DNA from: a virus
Virus record (IMG/VR): IMGVR_UViG_3300028829_004880
Location: 1-58,277 of that record
Reading direction: 5' to 3' (one strand)
Length of the DNA: 58,277 nt
Shown here in pieces: positions 14,672 through 22,301 of this stretch. Every line of letters starts with the position of its first letter. Positions within the stretch are counted from its first letter, which is position 1. The position numbers were made by a program, and so were the translations under genes. The notes beneath the pieces were generated by a model. The model did no database searches and was not told the origin of the DNA. It was given only the letters and a program-made list of their open reading frames with translations.

Positions 14672-15514
14672 TTATTTATTTAAATAAGGTTCCATATAGT
14701 TAGGTAACCAACCAGATTTATCATATTGCCTTCTAACATAAACCCTTTTTTGTTCATCAGTTAAATCATCAAATGCCCATTCCCCCCAAACATACCCCTC
14801 TTCAAATTGAACTTGTAACCAAGCTTTTTTATTTGGACCTAAGTGTGGGTAATAGGTGTCTGGAAAATTAATGTATCTAAAACCACCCTCTATATTATAT
14901 TTTATTATATAGTCAAATATTTTATCAAGAGATTTAATTCTTAGGTCGGTAGGTAAGACTTCAAACCAACTAGGATATTCATCACGATTTTTACCATGTC
15001 CTTGTTGGAGTGATGCGGTTCCTATACTCCTTTTCATATGTCTTTTTACTTGTGAATCAAGATACATATCCTTAACCTTATCACCACCATATTGTAGGAT
15101 TTTATTAGATAATGGATTACCAGCCTCAAGTCTAGTTTTTATAAATCCCTTTTTAATTTCATCTGGTAGGATATCAAACATACTATCATTAATTTGGTTA
15201 CCCTTCTTTGCTCTTGTTGTAGCTAGTTTAATTCTTAATTCAGTATTTAACCTATTAAATTCATAGTCTTTAATGTGAAAACTACGCTCCATTCTATTGT
15301 TTAAATATATAGCTAAAGCATGCTCATCTAACATGGCTAATTCATAATCAACTAATTTATGTGGGCTGCCATCACTGATATTACCATTTTTACTAGCTAT
15401 TAACCTTTTTCTAAAGTATGTTTTCTTAGCCCAGTTTGGTAATTGGTTGTATTGGTATTCTGGAATTGTAAGTCCAGTATCTACGTATTGTGATATGAGG
15501 TCCTTATTGTTCAT
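14672..15514 (-). CDS. Helical-repeat protein A
   Basis: 280 residues made of repeated units of the form L-P-x4-K-x2-Y-x-R-x-R-L (for example LPNWAKKTYFRKRL near 25 and LPDEIKKGFIKTRL near 130). The N-terminal ~90 residues are clearly paralogous to those of the next gene upstream (shared MNNKDLI-QYVDTGL). Probably a binding scaffold. Confidence 0.75.
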   Translation of the reverse strand: MNNKDLISQYVDTGLTIPEYQYNQLPNWAKKTYFRKRLIASKNGNISDGSPHKLVDYELAMLDEHALAIYLNNRMERSFHIKDYEFNRLNTELRIKLATTRAKKGNQINDSMFDILPDEIKKGFIKTRLEAGNPLSNKILQYGGDKVKDMYLDSQVKRHMKRSIGTASLQQGHGKNRDEYPSWFEVLPTDLRIKSLDKIFDYIIKYNIEGGFRYINFPDTYYPHLGPNKKAWLQVQFEEGYVWGEWAFDDLTDEQKRVYVRRQYDKSGWLPNYMEPYLNK

Positions 15515-15524
15515 TTTACTAAGT

Positions 15525-16190
15525 TTATTTATTCACGTTTTTATGTTGTTTAACTATATCTAAGATATGTAATGCATCTTCACTATCAAGACCACCTAAA
15601 GAGTGGAGTAAATTGATTCCTTTACCTAATTTAGCAATTCGTTCAGCAATTTGGGATTTATTTATACCATAATAAATTAAACCCACAATATCATGTTTAT
15701 TTAATTTATCACCTTTAACATCAATAATCTTATTAGCCGTTTGGTCCTTATCTGATGAATATCTCATAATATCACTAAATATATTATTCCCATGTTCTTT
15801 AGTGCCCCTTATTTTAAGTATAAGTTCAATTATCTGTTCCGTATTTGAATAGGACTCTACCATCTTCCCTATACCATACTCACCTAAATTGTATATATAA
15901 TCATGTTTTAATTTATCACCAGTTAAAAGGTCAAACTCAAACGATTGAAGGTTAACCCCATAGTCAATTCTATTTTTTAGATATTTAGGTAAAACATCCT
16001 TATCTAATAACATTAATTCATACCTGTCAAGGTTACGTCCACTATCATCACTAATACTACCCATTTTAGTGGCAATAAGTCTCTTACGTATATAAGTCTT
16101 TTTACCCCAGTTAGGGAGTTTGGTGTATTGGTATTCTGGAATTCTAAGTCCAGTATCTACGTATTGCGCTATGAGGTCCTTATTGTTCAT
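15525..16190 (-). CDS. Helical-repeat protein B
   Basis: 221 residues, paralogue of the preceding product over the first ~90 residues (LPNWGKKTYIRKRL unit), then divergent. Its start overlaps the stop of the upstream gene by 1 nt. Function unknown. Confidence 0.75.
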   Translation of the reverse strand: MNNKDLIAQYVDTGLRIPEYQYTKLPNWGKKTYIRKRLIATKMGSISDDSGRNLDRYELMLLDKDVLPKYLKNRIDYGVNLQSFEFDLLTGDKLKHDYIYNLGEYGIGKMVESYSNTEQIIELILKIRGTKEHGNNIFSDIMRYSSDKDQTANKIIDVKGDKLNKHDIVGLIYYGINKSQIAERIAKLGKGINLLHSLGGLDSEDALHILDIVKQHKNVNK

Positions 16191-17164
16191 TAATTAGAAC
16201 CAATTAAATAATCAAATTGTTCATTACTTAATAGATGTCCTCTTCCAATATAAGCCGACTTATATTCAATTGGTAATTTCATAAACCAATCTAAATCAGT
16301 ATTAAGTGTACCTAACAAGTTATCTTCCTCTTCTTCTTGTGGTGTCTTTGGATTATTAACCATTTTCTCTACTGGTACACCCTTAGACTTCAAGTACTCA
16401 ACATAACTCTGAGTGTCACCACCAAATTTAGCAATAGTTCCAGTAGTGTTATTTGCATCAGTCAATTCAATACCATGTTTAGTATTGTCAAATACAACAA
16501 TGTGTAATGGGTCATCTAAATTAGCGGAACCATCTTCATTTGTTTTAAAGTGATTTTTATCTACAATGAAATAGAATGAAGAATCCTGTGAGTCACGATA
16601 AGATTTATACATAGTATTACCTGGTTGTCCGATACAAAAACCATAACCTTGACCAGTTAATCCACCTTGTGTATATGCAATACACTTACCAACCCCATTT
16701 CCATCATAAATATCGATTCCATTACCACTCCAAAGTGTTTTTTTGTCAGAATTGAAGTCAGCATCAACACTAGACCCACCCTTAGGTTTTTCAGTATATT
16801 TATTGGTTTCACCGTGAATATATTCACCAAACGCTATAAAGCTTGCTATTGGTTTATCACCCATGGTCATACCACCCTTTCTAGAATAGTTTAGTGGTTT
16901 AACTCTTTGTTTTTTAATTAACTCTTCATACTCATTAAAAACACTACTTAAATTATTTATATTTTTTTCACCACCAACATAGAATACAGCCATAAATGGT
17001 AGATTCTTTTGGTTCTTTGAATTATCGATTGATTTTAATTGGTTGAGTACTTCTTCCTTATTATCAAGTGCTTTTAATACCCCTAAACTTTGTTGCTCAC
17101 TAGCCTTTGATTCGCTTATGCGAATAAGATTTTCTCTAAGTAATGTTCTAATGAATGATTTCAT
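16190..17164 (-). CDS. Capsid-targeted protein with Cys/Tyr-rich domain
   Basis: 324 residues. N-terminus MKSFIRTLLRENL is a capsid-targeting-type peptide (L-R-E). A central domain (about 150-240) contains GKCIAYTQGG, FCIGQPGNTMYKSYR and SFYFIVD, a pattern I associate with phage virion proteins but cannot name. The C-terminus has the LPIEYKSAYIGRGHLL repeat unit also seen in the two downstream genes, linking all three. Possible injected effector. Confidence 0.75.
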   Translation of the reverse strand: MKSFIRTLLRENLIRISESKASEQQSLGVLKALDNKEEVLNQLKSIDNSKNQKNLPFMAVFYVGGEKNINNLSSVFNEYEELIKKQRVKPLNYSRKGGMTMGDKPIASFIAFGEYIHGETNKYTEKPKGGSSVDADFNSDKKTLWSGNGIDIYDGNGVGKCIAYTQGGLTGQGYGFCIGQPGNTMYKSYRDSQDSSFYFIVDKNHFKTNEDGSANLDDPLHIVVFDNTKHGIELTDANNTTGTIAKFGGDTQSYVEYLKSKGVPVEKMVNNPKTPQEEEEDNLLGTLNTDLDWFMKLPIEYKSAYIGRGHLLSNEQFDYLIGSN

Positions 17165-17165
17165 A

Positions 17166-17175
17166 CTAATAAATA
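17166..17175 (-). promoter_or_regulatory. TATTTATTAG motif abutting start codon
   Basis: Same position (-11 to -4 for the octamer) as at 14647, here before the gene starting at 17164. Confidence 0.5.
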
Positions 17176-17194
17176 CTACTTAATATGATAAAAG

Positions 17195-17281
17195 TAGGGA
17201 TAATGGGAGTCGAACCCATACGCTAATATTTCAAGCAGTAGCGTTTGAAACTACCATGTCTACCAATTCCAACATACCCCC
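17195..17281 (-). tRNA. tRNA-Leu(CAA)
   Basis: 87 nt, class II; acceptor GGGGGTA/TATCCCT, stem GTAGT/GCTAC with loop TTCAAAC, long variable arm. Confidence 0.9.
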
Positions 17282-17287
17282 ATGTTG

Positions 17288-17371
17288 TACCTAAGGTGGG
17301 ACTCGAACCCACACGCCCTTACGGGCACCAGCTTCTTAGGCTGGCGTGTCTACCAATTCCACCACTTAGGT
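17288..17371 (-). tRNA. tRNA-Leu(AAG)
   Basis: 84 nt, class II; acceptor ACCTAAG/CTTAGGT, stem CCAGC/GCTGG with loop CTAAGAA. A34 anticodons are unusual in bacteria and would require inosine or relaxed decoding. Confidence 0.88.
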
Positions 17372-17380
17372 ATATTGTTG

Positions 17381-17469
17381 TACGGGTGGTGGGAATCGAA
17401 CCCACAGGTGTATCTTACGTGTGCCACGGGGTCTAAGCCCGCCAGCTTTACCAATTTGCTCACACCCGC
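17381..17469 (-). tRNA. tRNA-Leu(TAG)
   Basis: 89 nt, class II; acceptor GCGGGTG/CACCCGT, stem GCGGG/CCCGT with loop CTTAGAC. Confidence 0.9.
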
Positions 17470-17481
17470 ATGTGTGATTTG

Positions 17482-17569
17482 TAGGGATGATGGGAATCGA
17501 ACCCATAATGTCTCTTACGTGTGCCATAGGGTTTAAGCCTACCAACTTTACCAATTTGTTCACACCCCC
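17482..17569 (-). tRNA. tRNA-Leu(TAA)
   Basis: 88 nt, class II; acceptor GGGGGTG/CATCCCT, stem GTAGG/CCTAT with loop CTTAAAC. Similar to the adjacent Leu(TAG), suggesting tandem duplication. Confidence 0.9.
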
Positions 17570-17676
17570 AAGTAACGGTAGCTTATACTCTCAGTACATA
17601 GTGATAGACCACTATAACGTACTTACCCTTTAAGCATGAGCCAGTCTATTCCAACACCCGTTTAGTTGGTGGCTTG

Positions 17677-17756
17677 TAGCGGACCTAGGAGTCGAACCTA
17701 GTATCTCGTGGGTTATGAGCCCAGAATGATTTATATATCCGTTTCACTCGTCCGCA
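17677..17756 (-). tRNA. tRNA-Met(CAT), initiator-like
   Basis: 80 nt; loop CTCATAA between GGG and CCC pairs and a T-T mismatch at position 1-72, both initiator features. The D region is longer than usual, so it may be a variant of the fMet gene at 51745. Confidence 0.75.
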
Positions 17757-17758
17757 AG

Positions 17759-17829
17759 TACCCCCACGTGGAATCGAACCACGGCTTTCTCCATGTAAAA
17801 GAGATGTTCTCCCATTAAACTATGGGGGC
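17759..17829 (-). tRNA. tRNA-Val(TAC)
   Basis: 71 nt; acceptor GCCCCCA/TGGGGGT, stem TCTCT/GGAGA with loop TTTACAT. Confidence 0.88.
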
Positions 17830-17932
17830 ATAAAACAAACATAATACCTCTTCGGTCACAAGTGTCCATTGGTCCAGATTCTTACTGGTGTCCTTGAATG
17901 ATGGGATTTAAACCCAACTTACATTTGTTTAG

Positions 17933-18003
17933 TAACCCTAGACGGATTCGAACCATCGCTTCTTGCATGTAACACAAGGGTGCTCCCGTTACACCATAGG
18001 GTT
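17933..18003 (-). tRNA. tRNA-Val(TAC), second copy
   Basis: 71 nt; acceptor AACCCTA/TAGGGTT, stem CTTGT/GCAAG with loop GTTACAT. Its 5' end overlaps the end of the HNH gene by 2 nt. Confidence 0.85.
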
Positions 18004-18526
18004 ATTTAGAACTTTCAATTTTTGCGTGTCTTATTCTATGACAATTAGAACACAATAACACACATTTGTCTAGTTCATCTTTTATTTTACCCCACTTCTG
18101 GTATTGTATCTTATTCCAGTTTGGGTCCTTTTCATTTGGGTCTAAGTGATGAAAATCAAATACACATTGATAGGTGTTTTCAATATTCAAATCACAATCC
18201 AAACATTGGTCTCCCTTATAATGAACCATTTTAAGTTTAACCCTTTTTATTCTTTTCCCATGATACACATTACTACAGTTTTTACAATAACCACCGTAAC
18301 TATCTCTATTAGACCTTTTATAGAATTCATCTATTGGTTTAATAGTTTCACATCTAGGGCAGAACTTGTCATCACCATACTGTTTATTATGTTGGTTGTG
18401 CTTGGTTTTTAAACCAAACTTCTTTAACCAATACTTTATACTAGTCTGAGAACAATCAAGTTCTTCTGCAATCTGTCTTTGAGACATTCCTGTCTCAATT
18501 AGTGGTTCTAATATTTCTCTTTCCAT
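18002..18526 (-). CDS. HNH endonuclease with helix-turn-helix
   Basis: 174 residues. N-terminal helix-turn-helix (about 1-40; SQRQIAEELDCSQTSIKYWL), a four-Cys zinc site (CPRCETIK...CKNC), then an HNH core: CLDC, FDFHHLDP, CVLLCSNCHRIRH. Free-standing HNH proteins of this kind are homing endonucleases in T4-like phages. Position inside a tRNA array fits a mobile gene. Preceded by TATTTATTA (18539-18547). Confidence 0.9.
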   Translation of the reverse strand: MEREILEPLIETGMSQRQIAEELDCSQTSIKYWLKKFGLKTKHNQHNKQYGDDKFCPRCETIKPIDEFYKRSNRDSYGGYCKNCSNVYHGKRIKRVKLKMVHYKGDQCLDCDLNIENTYQCVFDFHHLDPNEKDPNWNKIQYQKWGKIKDELDKCVLLCSNCHRIRHAKIESSK

Positions 18527-18538
18527 AACAGTGTTTTA

Positions 18539-18547
18539 TAATAAATA
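18539..18547 (-). promoter_or_regulatory. TATTTATTA late-type promoter motif
   Basis: Lies 13 nt before the HNH start at 18526. Confidence 0.4.
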
Positions 18548-18599
18548 TAACTCACTTTCGAAAAAGACACTCTGAACCACTGAGTTACAGATGCATTTG

Positions 18600-18687
18600 T
18601 TGCAGTAGTAGGATTCGAACCTACAGTGAGGTTTCAAACCTCGTCCCCCTCCACGGGGGATGTGTATGCCAATTCCACCATACTGCT
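18600..18687 (-). tRNA. Class II tRNA with apparently swapped arms (Ser-like)
   Basis: 88 nt. Acceptor pairs except A-A at 1-72; T-arm GTAGG/CCTAC is perfect. The hairpin in anticodon position (TCCCC-CGTGGAG-GGGGA) lacks T33, while a normal-looking anticodon hairpin GAGG-TTTGAAA-CCTC (TGA, Ser) occupies the variable-arm position. Confidence 0.5.
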
Positions 18688-18716
18688 AAGGTTCTTTGCG
18701 CTTTAGAACCCCTTTG

Positions 18717-18802
18717 TAGCCGAGGTGGGATTCGAACCCACACGGGCATTACTGCCCACTGGATTTTAAGTCCAGCGTGTCTACCAATTCCACCACTCAG
18801 CC
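18717..18802 (-). tRNA. tRNA-Leu(TAA), second copy
   Basis: 86 nt, class II; acceptor GGCTGAG/CTCGGCT, stem CTGGA/TCCAG with loop CTTAAAA. Confidence 0.9.
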
Positions 18803-18834
18803 ATTTAGGGTGTTTCAACCCTAAAACTTGGTAA

Positions 18835-18978
18835 TTAATTTGTGTGGTGTTTTAACCACTTTTTCAAATTTTTAACTCTTCTTATTTTCTTTATACGAAA
18901 GGCTCTATTAACCTTTTCATGTATGTGTTCTATTTCCTTTTTGGTTAATAAATCACTTTCTTTAGTATCCATTTTCAT
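18835..18978 (-). CDS. Small basic protein
   Basis: 47 residues (start MKMDTKESDLLTKKE, or MDTKES at 18972), very Lys/His/Arg-rich in the second half. Fills the gap between two tRNAs. Unknown. Confidence 0.5.
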   Translation of the reverse strand: MKMDTKESDLLTKKEIEHIHEKVNRAFRIKKIRRVKNLKKWLKHHTN

Positions 18979-18997
18979 TTTTAACTCTTATTAGTTG

Positions 18998-19072
18998 AGT
19001 CGGGAGAGGGAATCGAACCCCCATCTATCTGATTTTGCAGACCAGTGCCTAAAGCCATTCGACCATCCCGAC
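18998..19072 (-). tRNA. tRNA-Cys(GCA)
   Basis: 75 nt; acceptor GTCGGGA/TCCCGAC, stem CTGGT/ATCAG with loop CTGCAAA, and discriminator T, the identity base of Cys tRNAs. Confidence 0.92.
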
Positions 19073-19077
19073 ATATT

Positions 19078-19212
19078 TTAATGTTTCACTTCTATTCTCT
19101 TTCCACACTTGACACATTTCTTAATCTCTATATTCTTGGTCCAGAAAAAAACTGTTCTCTCGAATTTATGACTACAAATTGTCGTTCTTATTTTATCTTT
19201 TATTATTTTCAT
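19078..19212 (-). CDS. Small zinc-binding-like basic protein
   Basis: 44 residues beginning MKIIKDKIRTTICSHKFE with a CSH and a later CVKCGK pair, so a possible small zinc knuckle. Five nt from the Cys tRNA. Unknown. Confidence 0.5.
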   Translation of the reverse strand: MKIIKDKIRTTICSHKFERTVFFWTKNIEIKKCVKCGKRIEVKH

Positions 19213-19225
19213 TTCTAATTATTGT

Positions 19226-19262
19226 GCATAAAAAAATCCGATACTGAATTTCAATATCGGAC
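19226..19262 (-). terminator. Terminator/attenuator before tRNA cluster
   Basis: GGTCCGATATTGAAATTCAGTATCGGA stem on the coding strand (TCCGATATTGA/TCAGTATCGGA) followed by T7; between promoter 19419 and the tRNA genes below. Confidence 0.75.
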
Positions 19263-19274
19263 CTTAACTTGTTG

Positions 19275-19343
19275 TTATATCTTCAAATTTAACAACACAG
19301 TCCGACACTTACTACTAATAAGACTAGTAGTGAAGAAAGACAT
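19275..19343 (-). CDS. 22-residue leader peptide ORF
   Basis: MSFFTTSLISSKCRTVLLNL start, ending just before the terminator stem. Same arrangement as at 12302 and 45493. Coding status uncertain. Confidence 0.3.
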   Translation of the reverse strand: MSFFTTSLISSKCRTVLLNLKI

Positions 19344-19418
19344 AATATGTTGTTAACTGTTTGCACTTTTTAAGTTTTTAAGTCGGCACACGAGGCACCT
19401 TGTTTATTAAATACATTG

Positions 19419-19448
19419 CAAATATACGAAAAACTTTTTAATAAGCAA
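19419..19448 (-). promoter_or_regulatory. Promoter of leader/tRNA unit
   Basis: TTG (19446-19448), 19 nt, TATATTTG (19419-19426); leader begins like that of the 12443 promoter (TTTAATAAACAAGG). Confidence 0.7.
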
Positions 19449-19472
19449 GTATTTTTTAAATTTATTTTTAAA

Positions 19473-19844
19473 TTATTTTATAATATCCCTAATTTGAAGA
19501 ACAGCTAGATACGCTTCATCCCTTTGTTTATAAAGCTTTATGAGATATTTATCAAACATTAATTTATCTTCAAAAACTTCATCAAATTTAGGTCTTAATT
19601 TCCTTAATTCTTCTGTTGAGTTGACAAGAATCTCTAAATGTTGCAATACCTTCTCAGTATTATACACCTTGTTATAGAAATCTACAACACCACTAACTTC
19701 ATCTAATTCATTTAATAGTTTTTTCTCTTCATCTCTCAACGCAGCAGCCTTTTCGTACTGTTGGTCCATGATGGTTTTGTTCTTTCTTTCTGGCATATCA
19801 TTGAGCTTGTCAATAAGTACCATAATCTCATTTTTTTTCTCCAT
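19473..19844 (-). CDS. UVR-motif coiled-coil protein
   Basis: 123 residues. The segment DQQYEKAAALRDEEKKLLNEL (about 27-47) matches the UVR motif, which mediates contacts in UvrB, UvrC and Clp adaptors. The rest is helical. It may be an interaction module; the clpP gene lies elsewhere in the window. Divergent from the plus-strand genes at 19909. Confidence 0.65.
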   Translation of the reverse strand: MEKKNEIMVLIDKLNDMPERKNKTIMDQQYEKAAALRDEEKKLLNELDEVSGVVDFYNKVYNTEKVLQHLEILVNSTEELRKLRPKFDEVFEDKLMFDKYLIKLYKQRDEAYLAVLQIRDIIK

Positions 19845-19897
19845 TTCCTTATTTTTCTTATTTTTCTTAAGTATAACGATTTTAAGATATTAGTAAA

Positions 19898-19905
19898 TAT
19901 TTATA
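19898..19905 (+). promoter_or_regulatory. TATTTATA motif abutting start codon
   Basis: Directly before the ATG at 19909 on the plus strand, in the same sense relative to its gene as the minus-strand copies. Confidence 0.5.
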
Positions 19906-19908
19906 GGT

Positions 19909-20691
19909 ATGAAGTTATTACGATTATATGAAAACATCATAAGGGAAGGTCAAGCTAAGAGTTGTGTTGCTAAATTCGGGGTAGAATTATTTGGTGACCA
20001 ATTAAATGGTAAAGAGGCTAACACTAGTACAGAAGAATTATACTTAAAGTATATTGAAAGATTCACTGAGGATAACTTCGGTGTTGGGCTTACTGCGAAT
20101 TTCGCTAAGTCAATTCAACACCTTAAATCTTGTATGTCATCATACCCAGAAGTATTAGTTCCTTCTAACACAACTGTTTACAGAGGTGAGGTAATACCTG
20201 TTTCGTGGTTTCTAAAGAATAAGGTTCAGTTCTCTAATACACCAGTTGGTTTTACATATGAAACACCAGCACCTATACAAAGTTGGACTGAGGACCGAAA
20301 AACAGCAGCTGGCTTTACCTTTGAAGCAACTGGTGATGGTTATTGGGAAGAAATGGGTAATGAATTTTTAGAATACATGGGTAGAGGTACTGATGGTGAG
20401 GATAAGTTTTTCACTGAGGTATTCTTAAAGAAATATTCAAATCTTAAGGTTCCAATTGTATTAGAACATTATGCAGATGAAAGTGAGTTTATATTCAAGG
20501 CTAAATACTTCGATGCATTGAGTAGCAACCCTGGTGAAATGGAGGTACTTAGATTAGGGAACGAACCATTATCCACAGACTTAACCGTATCATTTGATTC
20601 ATTGCCAAGATACGCTGGAAAAGCATTATTAATGATTAACCAAATAATTGAATTTGGTTTAGAAAGTGGAGAAGATTATGAGATTAGATAA
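19909..20691 (+). CDS. Alt-like ADP-ribosyltransferase, capsid-targeted
   Basis: 260 residues. Contains the R-S-E layout of ADP-ribosyltransferases: VYRGE (Arg near 86), QSWTEDRKTAAGF (near 115-127) and the ExE motif in DESEFIF (near 189-193). These enzymes transfer ADP-ribose from NAD to proteins or nucleic acids; T4 Alt is packaged in the head and modifies host RNA polymerase at infection. The N-terminus MKLLRLYENIIREGQ carries an I-R-E cleavage site of capsid-targeting type, which fits an Alt-like injected enzyme. Confidence 0.8.
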   Translation: MKLLRLYENIIREGQAKSCVAKFGVELFGDQLNGKEANTSTEELYLKYIERFTEDNFGVGLTANFAKSIQHLKSCMSSYPEVLVPSNTTVYRGEVIPVSWFLKNKVQFSNTPVGFTYETPAPIQSWTEDRKTAAGFTFEATGDGYWEEMGNEFLEYMGRGTDGEDKFFTEVFLKKYSNLKVPIVLEHYADESEFIFKAKYFDALSSNPGEMEVLRLGNEPLSTDLTVSFDSLPRYAGKALLMINQIIEFGLESGEDYEIR

Positions 20692-21322
20692 ATTATATGA
20701 AGGTGTTTTAAGTGAACAAGGTGCTGAGGCTTGCATAGCTAGATTTAGTGACCAATTACCAGATGATGCTAGTGGTGTCATTAGACCACAATTTATCAAG
20801 ATAATCAAGTCATTTAAGTCATGTATAGCTAACTATAGTGAGGTAATATATCCAGAAGCTAAAGCATATAGACCGCATCAAATGACGATGCAAGAATTGC
20901 TTAATCAATATGAAGATATTTCTGATGACCTTAAGGATGGTGGAGAATTTGACTTTACATTCAGAGTTTCATTTAAAATTCAAGGATGGTTTGCTGATAA
21001 GGGTACTGCTGAACACTTGGGAACAACATCACCATTTCTTATTTCAATAATCAACCAATATAATAATCTTAAAGAAGACCCTAGGGCACTTAGCTCTTTC
21101 ATACTTGATATTAGCTCACAATTAGGTGATGTTACAGTTCCAGTAACTGTCGAGTTGTTGACTAGTTCTGATGACTTCTTATTGAAGGGTGATATGCTCC
21201 CTAATCTAAAGCATAATGACCTTGTTAGAGTCAACAATCAACCAACTAGAGTAAAGGGATATATACTAGGGGATATATTTGAAGATATTTACGATATTCT
21301 AAGAGAACTTAAGAAAATATAG
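20678..21322 (+). CDS. Degenerate paralogue of the ADP-ribosyltransferase
   Basis: Starts at the ATG at 20678 (MRLDKLYEGVLSEQG), overlapping the previous stop by 14 nt; 214 residues. Shares the CxxRF-type opening, K-S-C helix and overall layout with the upstream protein, but the aligned catalytic positions differ: AYRPHQ keeps Arg, QGWFAD replaces QSWTED, and SDDF replaces ESEF, so the ExE Glu is absent. Probably inactive or of changed activity. Has L-Y-E and L-S-E sites near its N-terminus. Confidence 0.75.
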   Translation: MRLDKLYEGVLSEQGAEACIARFSDQLPDDASGVIRPQFIKIIKSFKSCIANYSEVIYPEAKAYRPHQMTMQELLNQYEDISDDLKDGGEFDFTFRVSFKIQGWFADKGTAEHLGTTSPFLISIINQYNNLKEDPRALSSFILDISSQLGDVTVPVTVELLTSSDDFLLKGDMLPNLKHNDLVRVNNQPTRVKGYILGDIFEDIYDILRELKKI

Positions 21323-21357
21323 TTTACTCTTTTTAAAAAAATCAGTATTCTTAAATC

Positions 21358-21387
21358 ATGGGAAAAGTATACCTTGTAACTTTTTAA
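21358..21387 (+). pseudogene. 5' remnant of T5orf172-type gene
   Basis: The short frame MGKVYLVTF-stop repeats the first residues of the gene at 21984 (GKVYLVGN), separated from it by the GIY-YIG gene. It looks like the original start of that gene cut off by the endonuclease insertion. Confidence 0.55.
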
Positions 21388-21396
21388 ATTTCTATA

Positions 21397-21404
21397 TATT
21401 TATA
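21397..21404 (+). promoter_or_regulatory. TATTTATA late-type promoter motif
   Basis: 15 nt before the GIY-YIG gene start, possibly giving the endonuclease its own late promoter. Confidence 0.45.
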
Positions 21405-21418
21405 ATAAAGAACATGTT

Positions 21419-21991
21419 ATGATTATATATAAAACAACAAATTTAATTAATAATAAATTTTATATCGGAAAAGATGCTAGAGATAATTCAAACTACTATG
21501 GTTCTGGTTTATTATTAAAAAGGTCCATTAAAAAGTATGGTAAGGAAAATTTCATAAAGGAAACACTTGAAGTTTGTTCAACCTATGATGAAATGGCTGA
21601 ACGTGAAATATATTGGATAAGAAAATTAGATGCAAGAAATCTAGATATTGGTTATAACTTAGCCGAGGGTGGTAAAGGTGGTTGTCTTGGTTGTAAATTT
21701 TCTGATGAACATAAAAGGAAAATAGGTGAGGCACTTAAAGGACATGTGGGGTCTAACCCTAGTCCAGAAGCTAGAAAAAAGATTAGTGAAGGTAATAAAG
21801 GTAAAATTGTTACTGAGGAACATAGAGATAAACTAAGAATCCCAATCAAACAATTAACCAAAGAAGGTGAATTGATAAAGATTTGGGGGAGTACAACAGA
21901 AATTTGGGAAGTTTACCCACATTGTAAAGTTTCTGAATGTGCAAGAGGAACTAGAAAAACCTCACATGGTTTTAAATGGGAATATGAATAA
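21419..21991 (+). CDS. GIY-YIG homing endonuclease
   Basis: 190 residues. GIY-YIG core at the N-terminus (MIIYKTTN...FYIGKD), conserved Arg/Glu region EREIYWIRKLDA, GYNLAEGG, followed by NUMOD3-type DNA-binding repeats (FSDEHKRKIGEALKG; PSPEARKKISEGNKGK) and a C-terminal NUMOD1-like part. Typical of Seg-type mobile endonucleases. It is inserted at the 5' end of a T5orf172 gene and overlaps its restored start by 8 nt. Confidence 0.93.
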   Translation: MIIYKTTNLINNKFYIGKDARDNSNYYGSGLLLKRSIKKYGKENFIKETLEVCSTYDEMAEREIYWIRKLDARNLDIGYNLAEGGKGGCLGCKFSDEHKRKIGEALKGHVGSNPSPEARKKISEGNKGKIVTEEHRDKLRIPIKQLTKEGELIKIWGSTTEIWEVYPHCKVSECARGTRKTSHGFKWEYE

Positions 21992-22301
21992 CGGTAAGGT
22001 ATATCTTGTAGGAAACTTGGATGAAAATCTATATAAGATTGGTTGGACTAGAGGCGACATTAATAATCGTGTCCTTCAACTCCAAACAGGAAATCCTAAG
22101 AAAATTGAAGCTGTTAATGAATTTGAATCCAAGCATTATGTTAAACTTGAAACATACATGCATAATAGACATGGTAGTAAAAGACAAGAAGGTGAATGGT
22201 TTGAATTAACACAAGAAGATGTCATGAACTTTACCAACGATTGTCAGAGAGGTCATGACACCATTCAAATGCTTGTAGAATCTGGAAATCCATTTATTTA
22301 G
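21984..22301 (+). CDS. T5orf172-domain (GIY-YIG-related) protein
   Basis: 105 residues from the ATG at 21984. NNGKVYLVGNLDENLYKIGW, then NRVLQLQTGNPKKIE and GEWFEL are hallmarks of the T5orf172 domain, a relative of GIY-YIG nucleases. The start was chosen because the conserved GKVYLV opening follows it. May be a DNA-processing nuclease. Confidence 0.8.
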   Translation: MNNGKVYLVGNLDENLYKIGWTRGDINNRVLQLQTGNPKKIEAVNEFESKHYVKLETYMHNRHGSKRQEGEWFELTQEDVMNFTNDCQRGHDTIQMLVESGNPFI

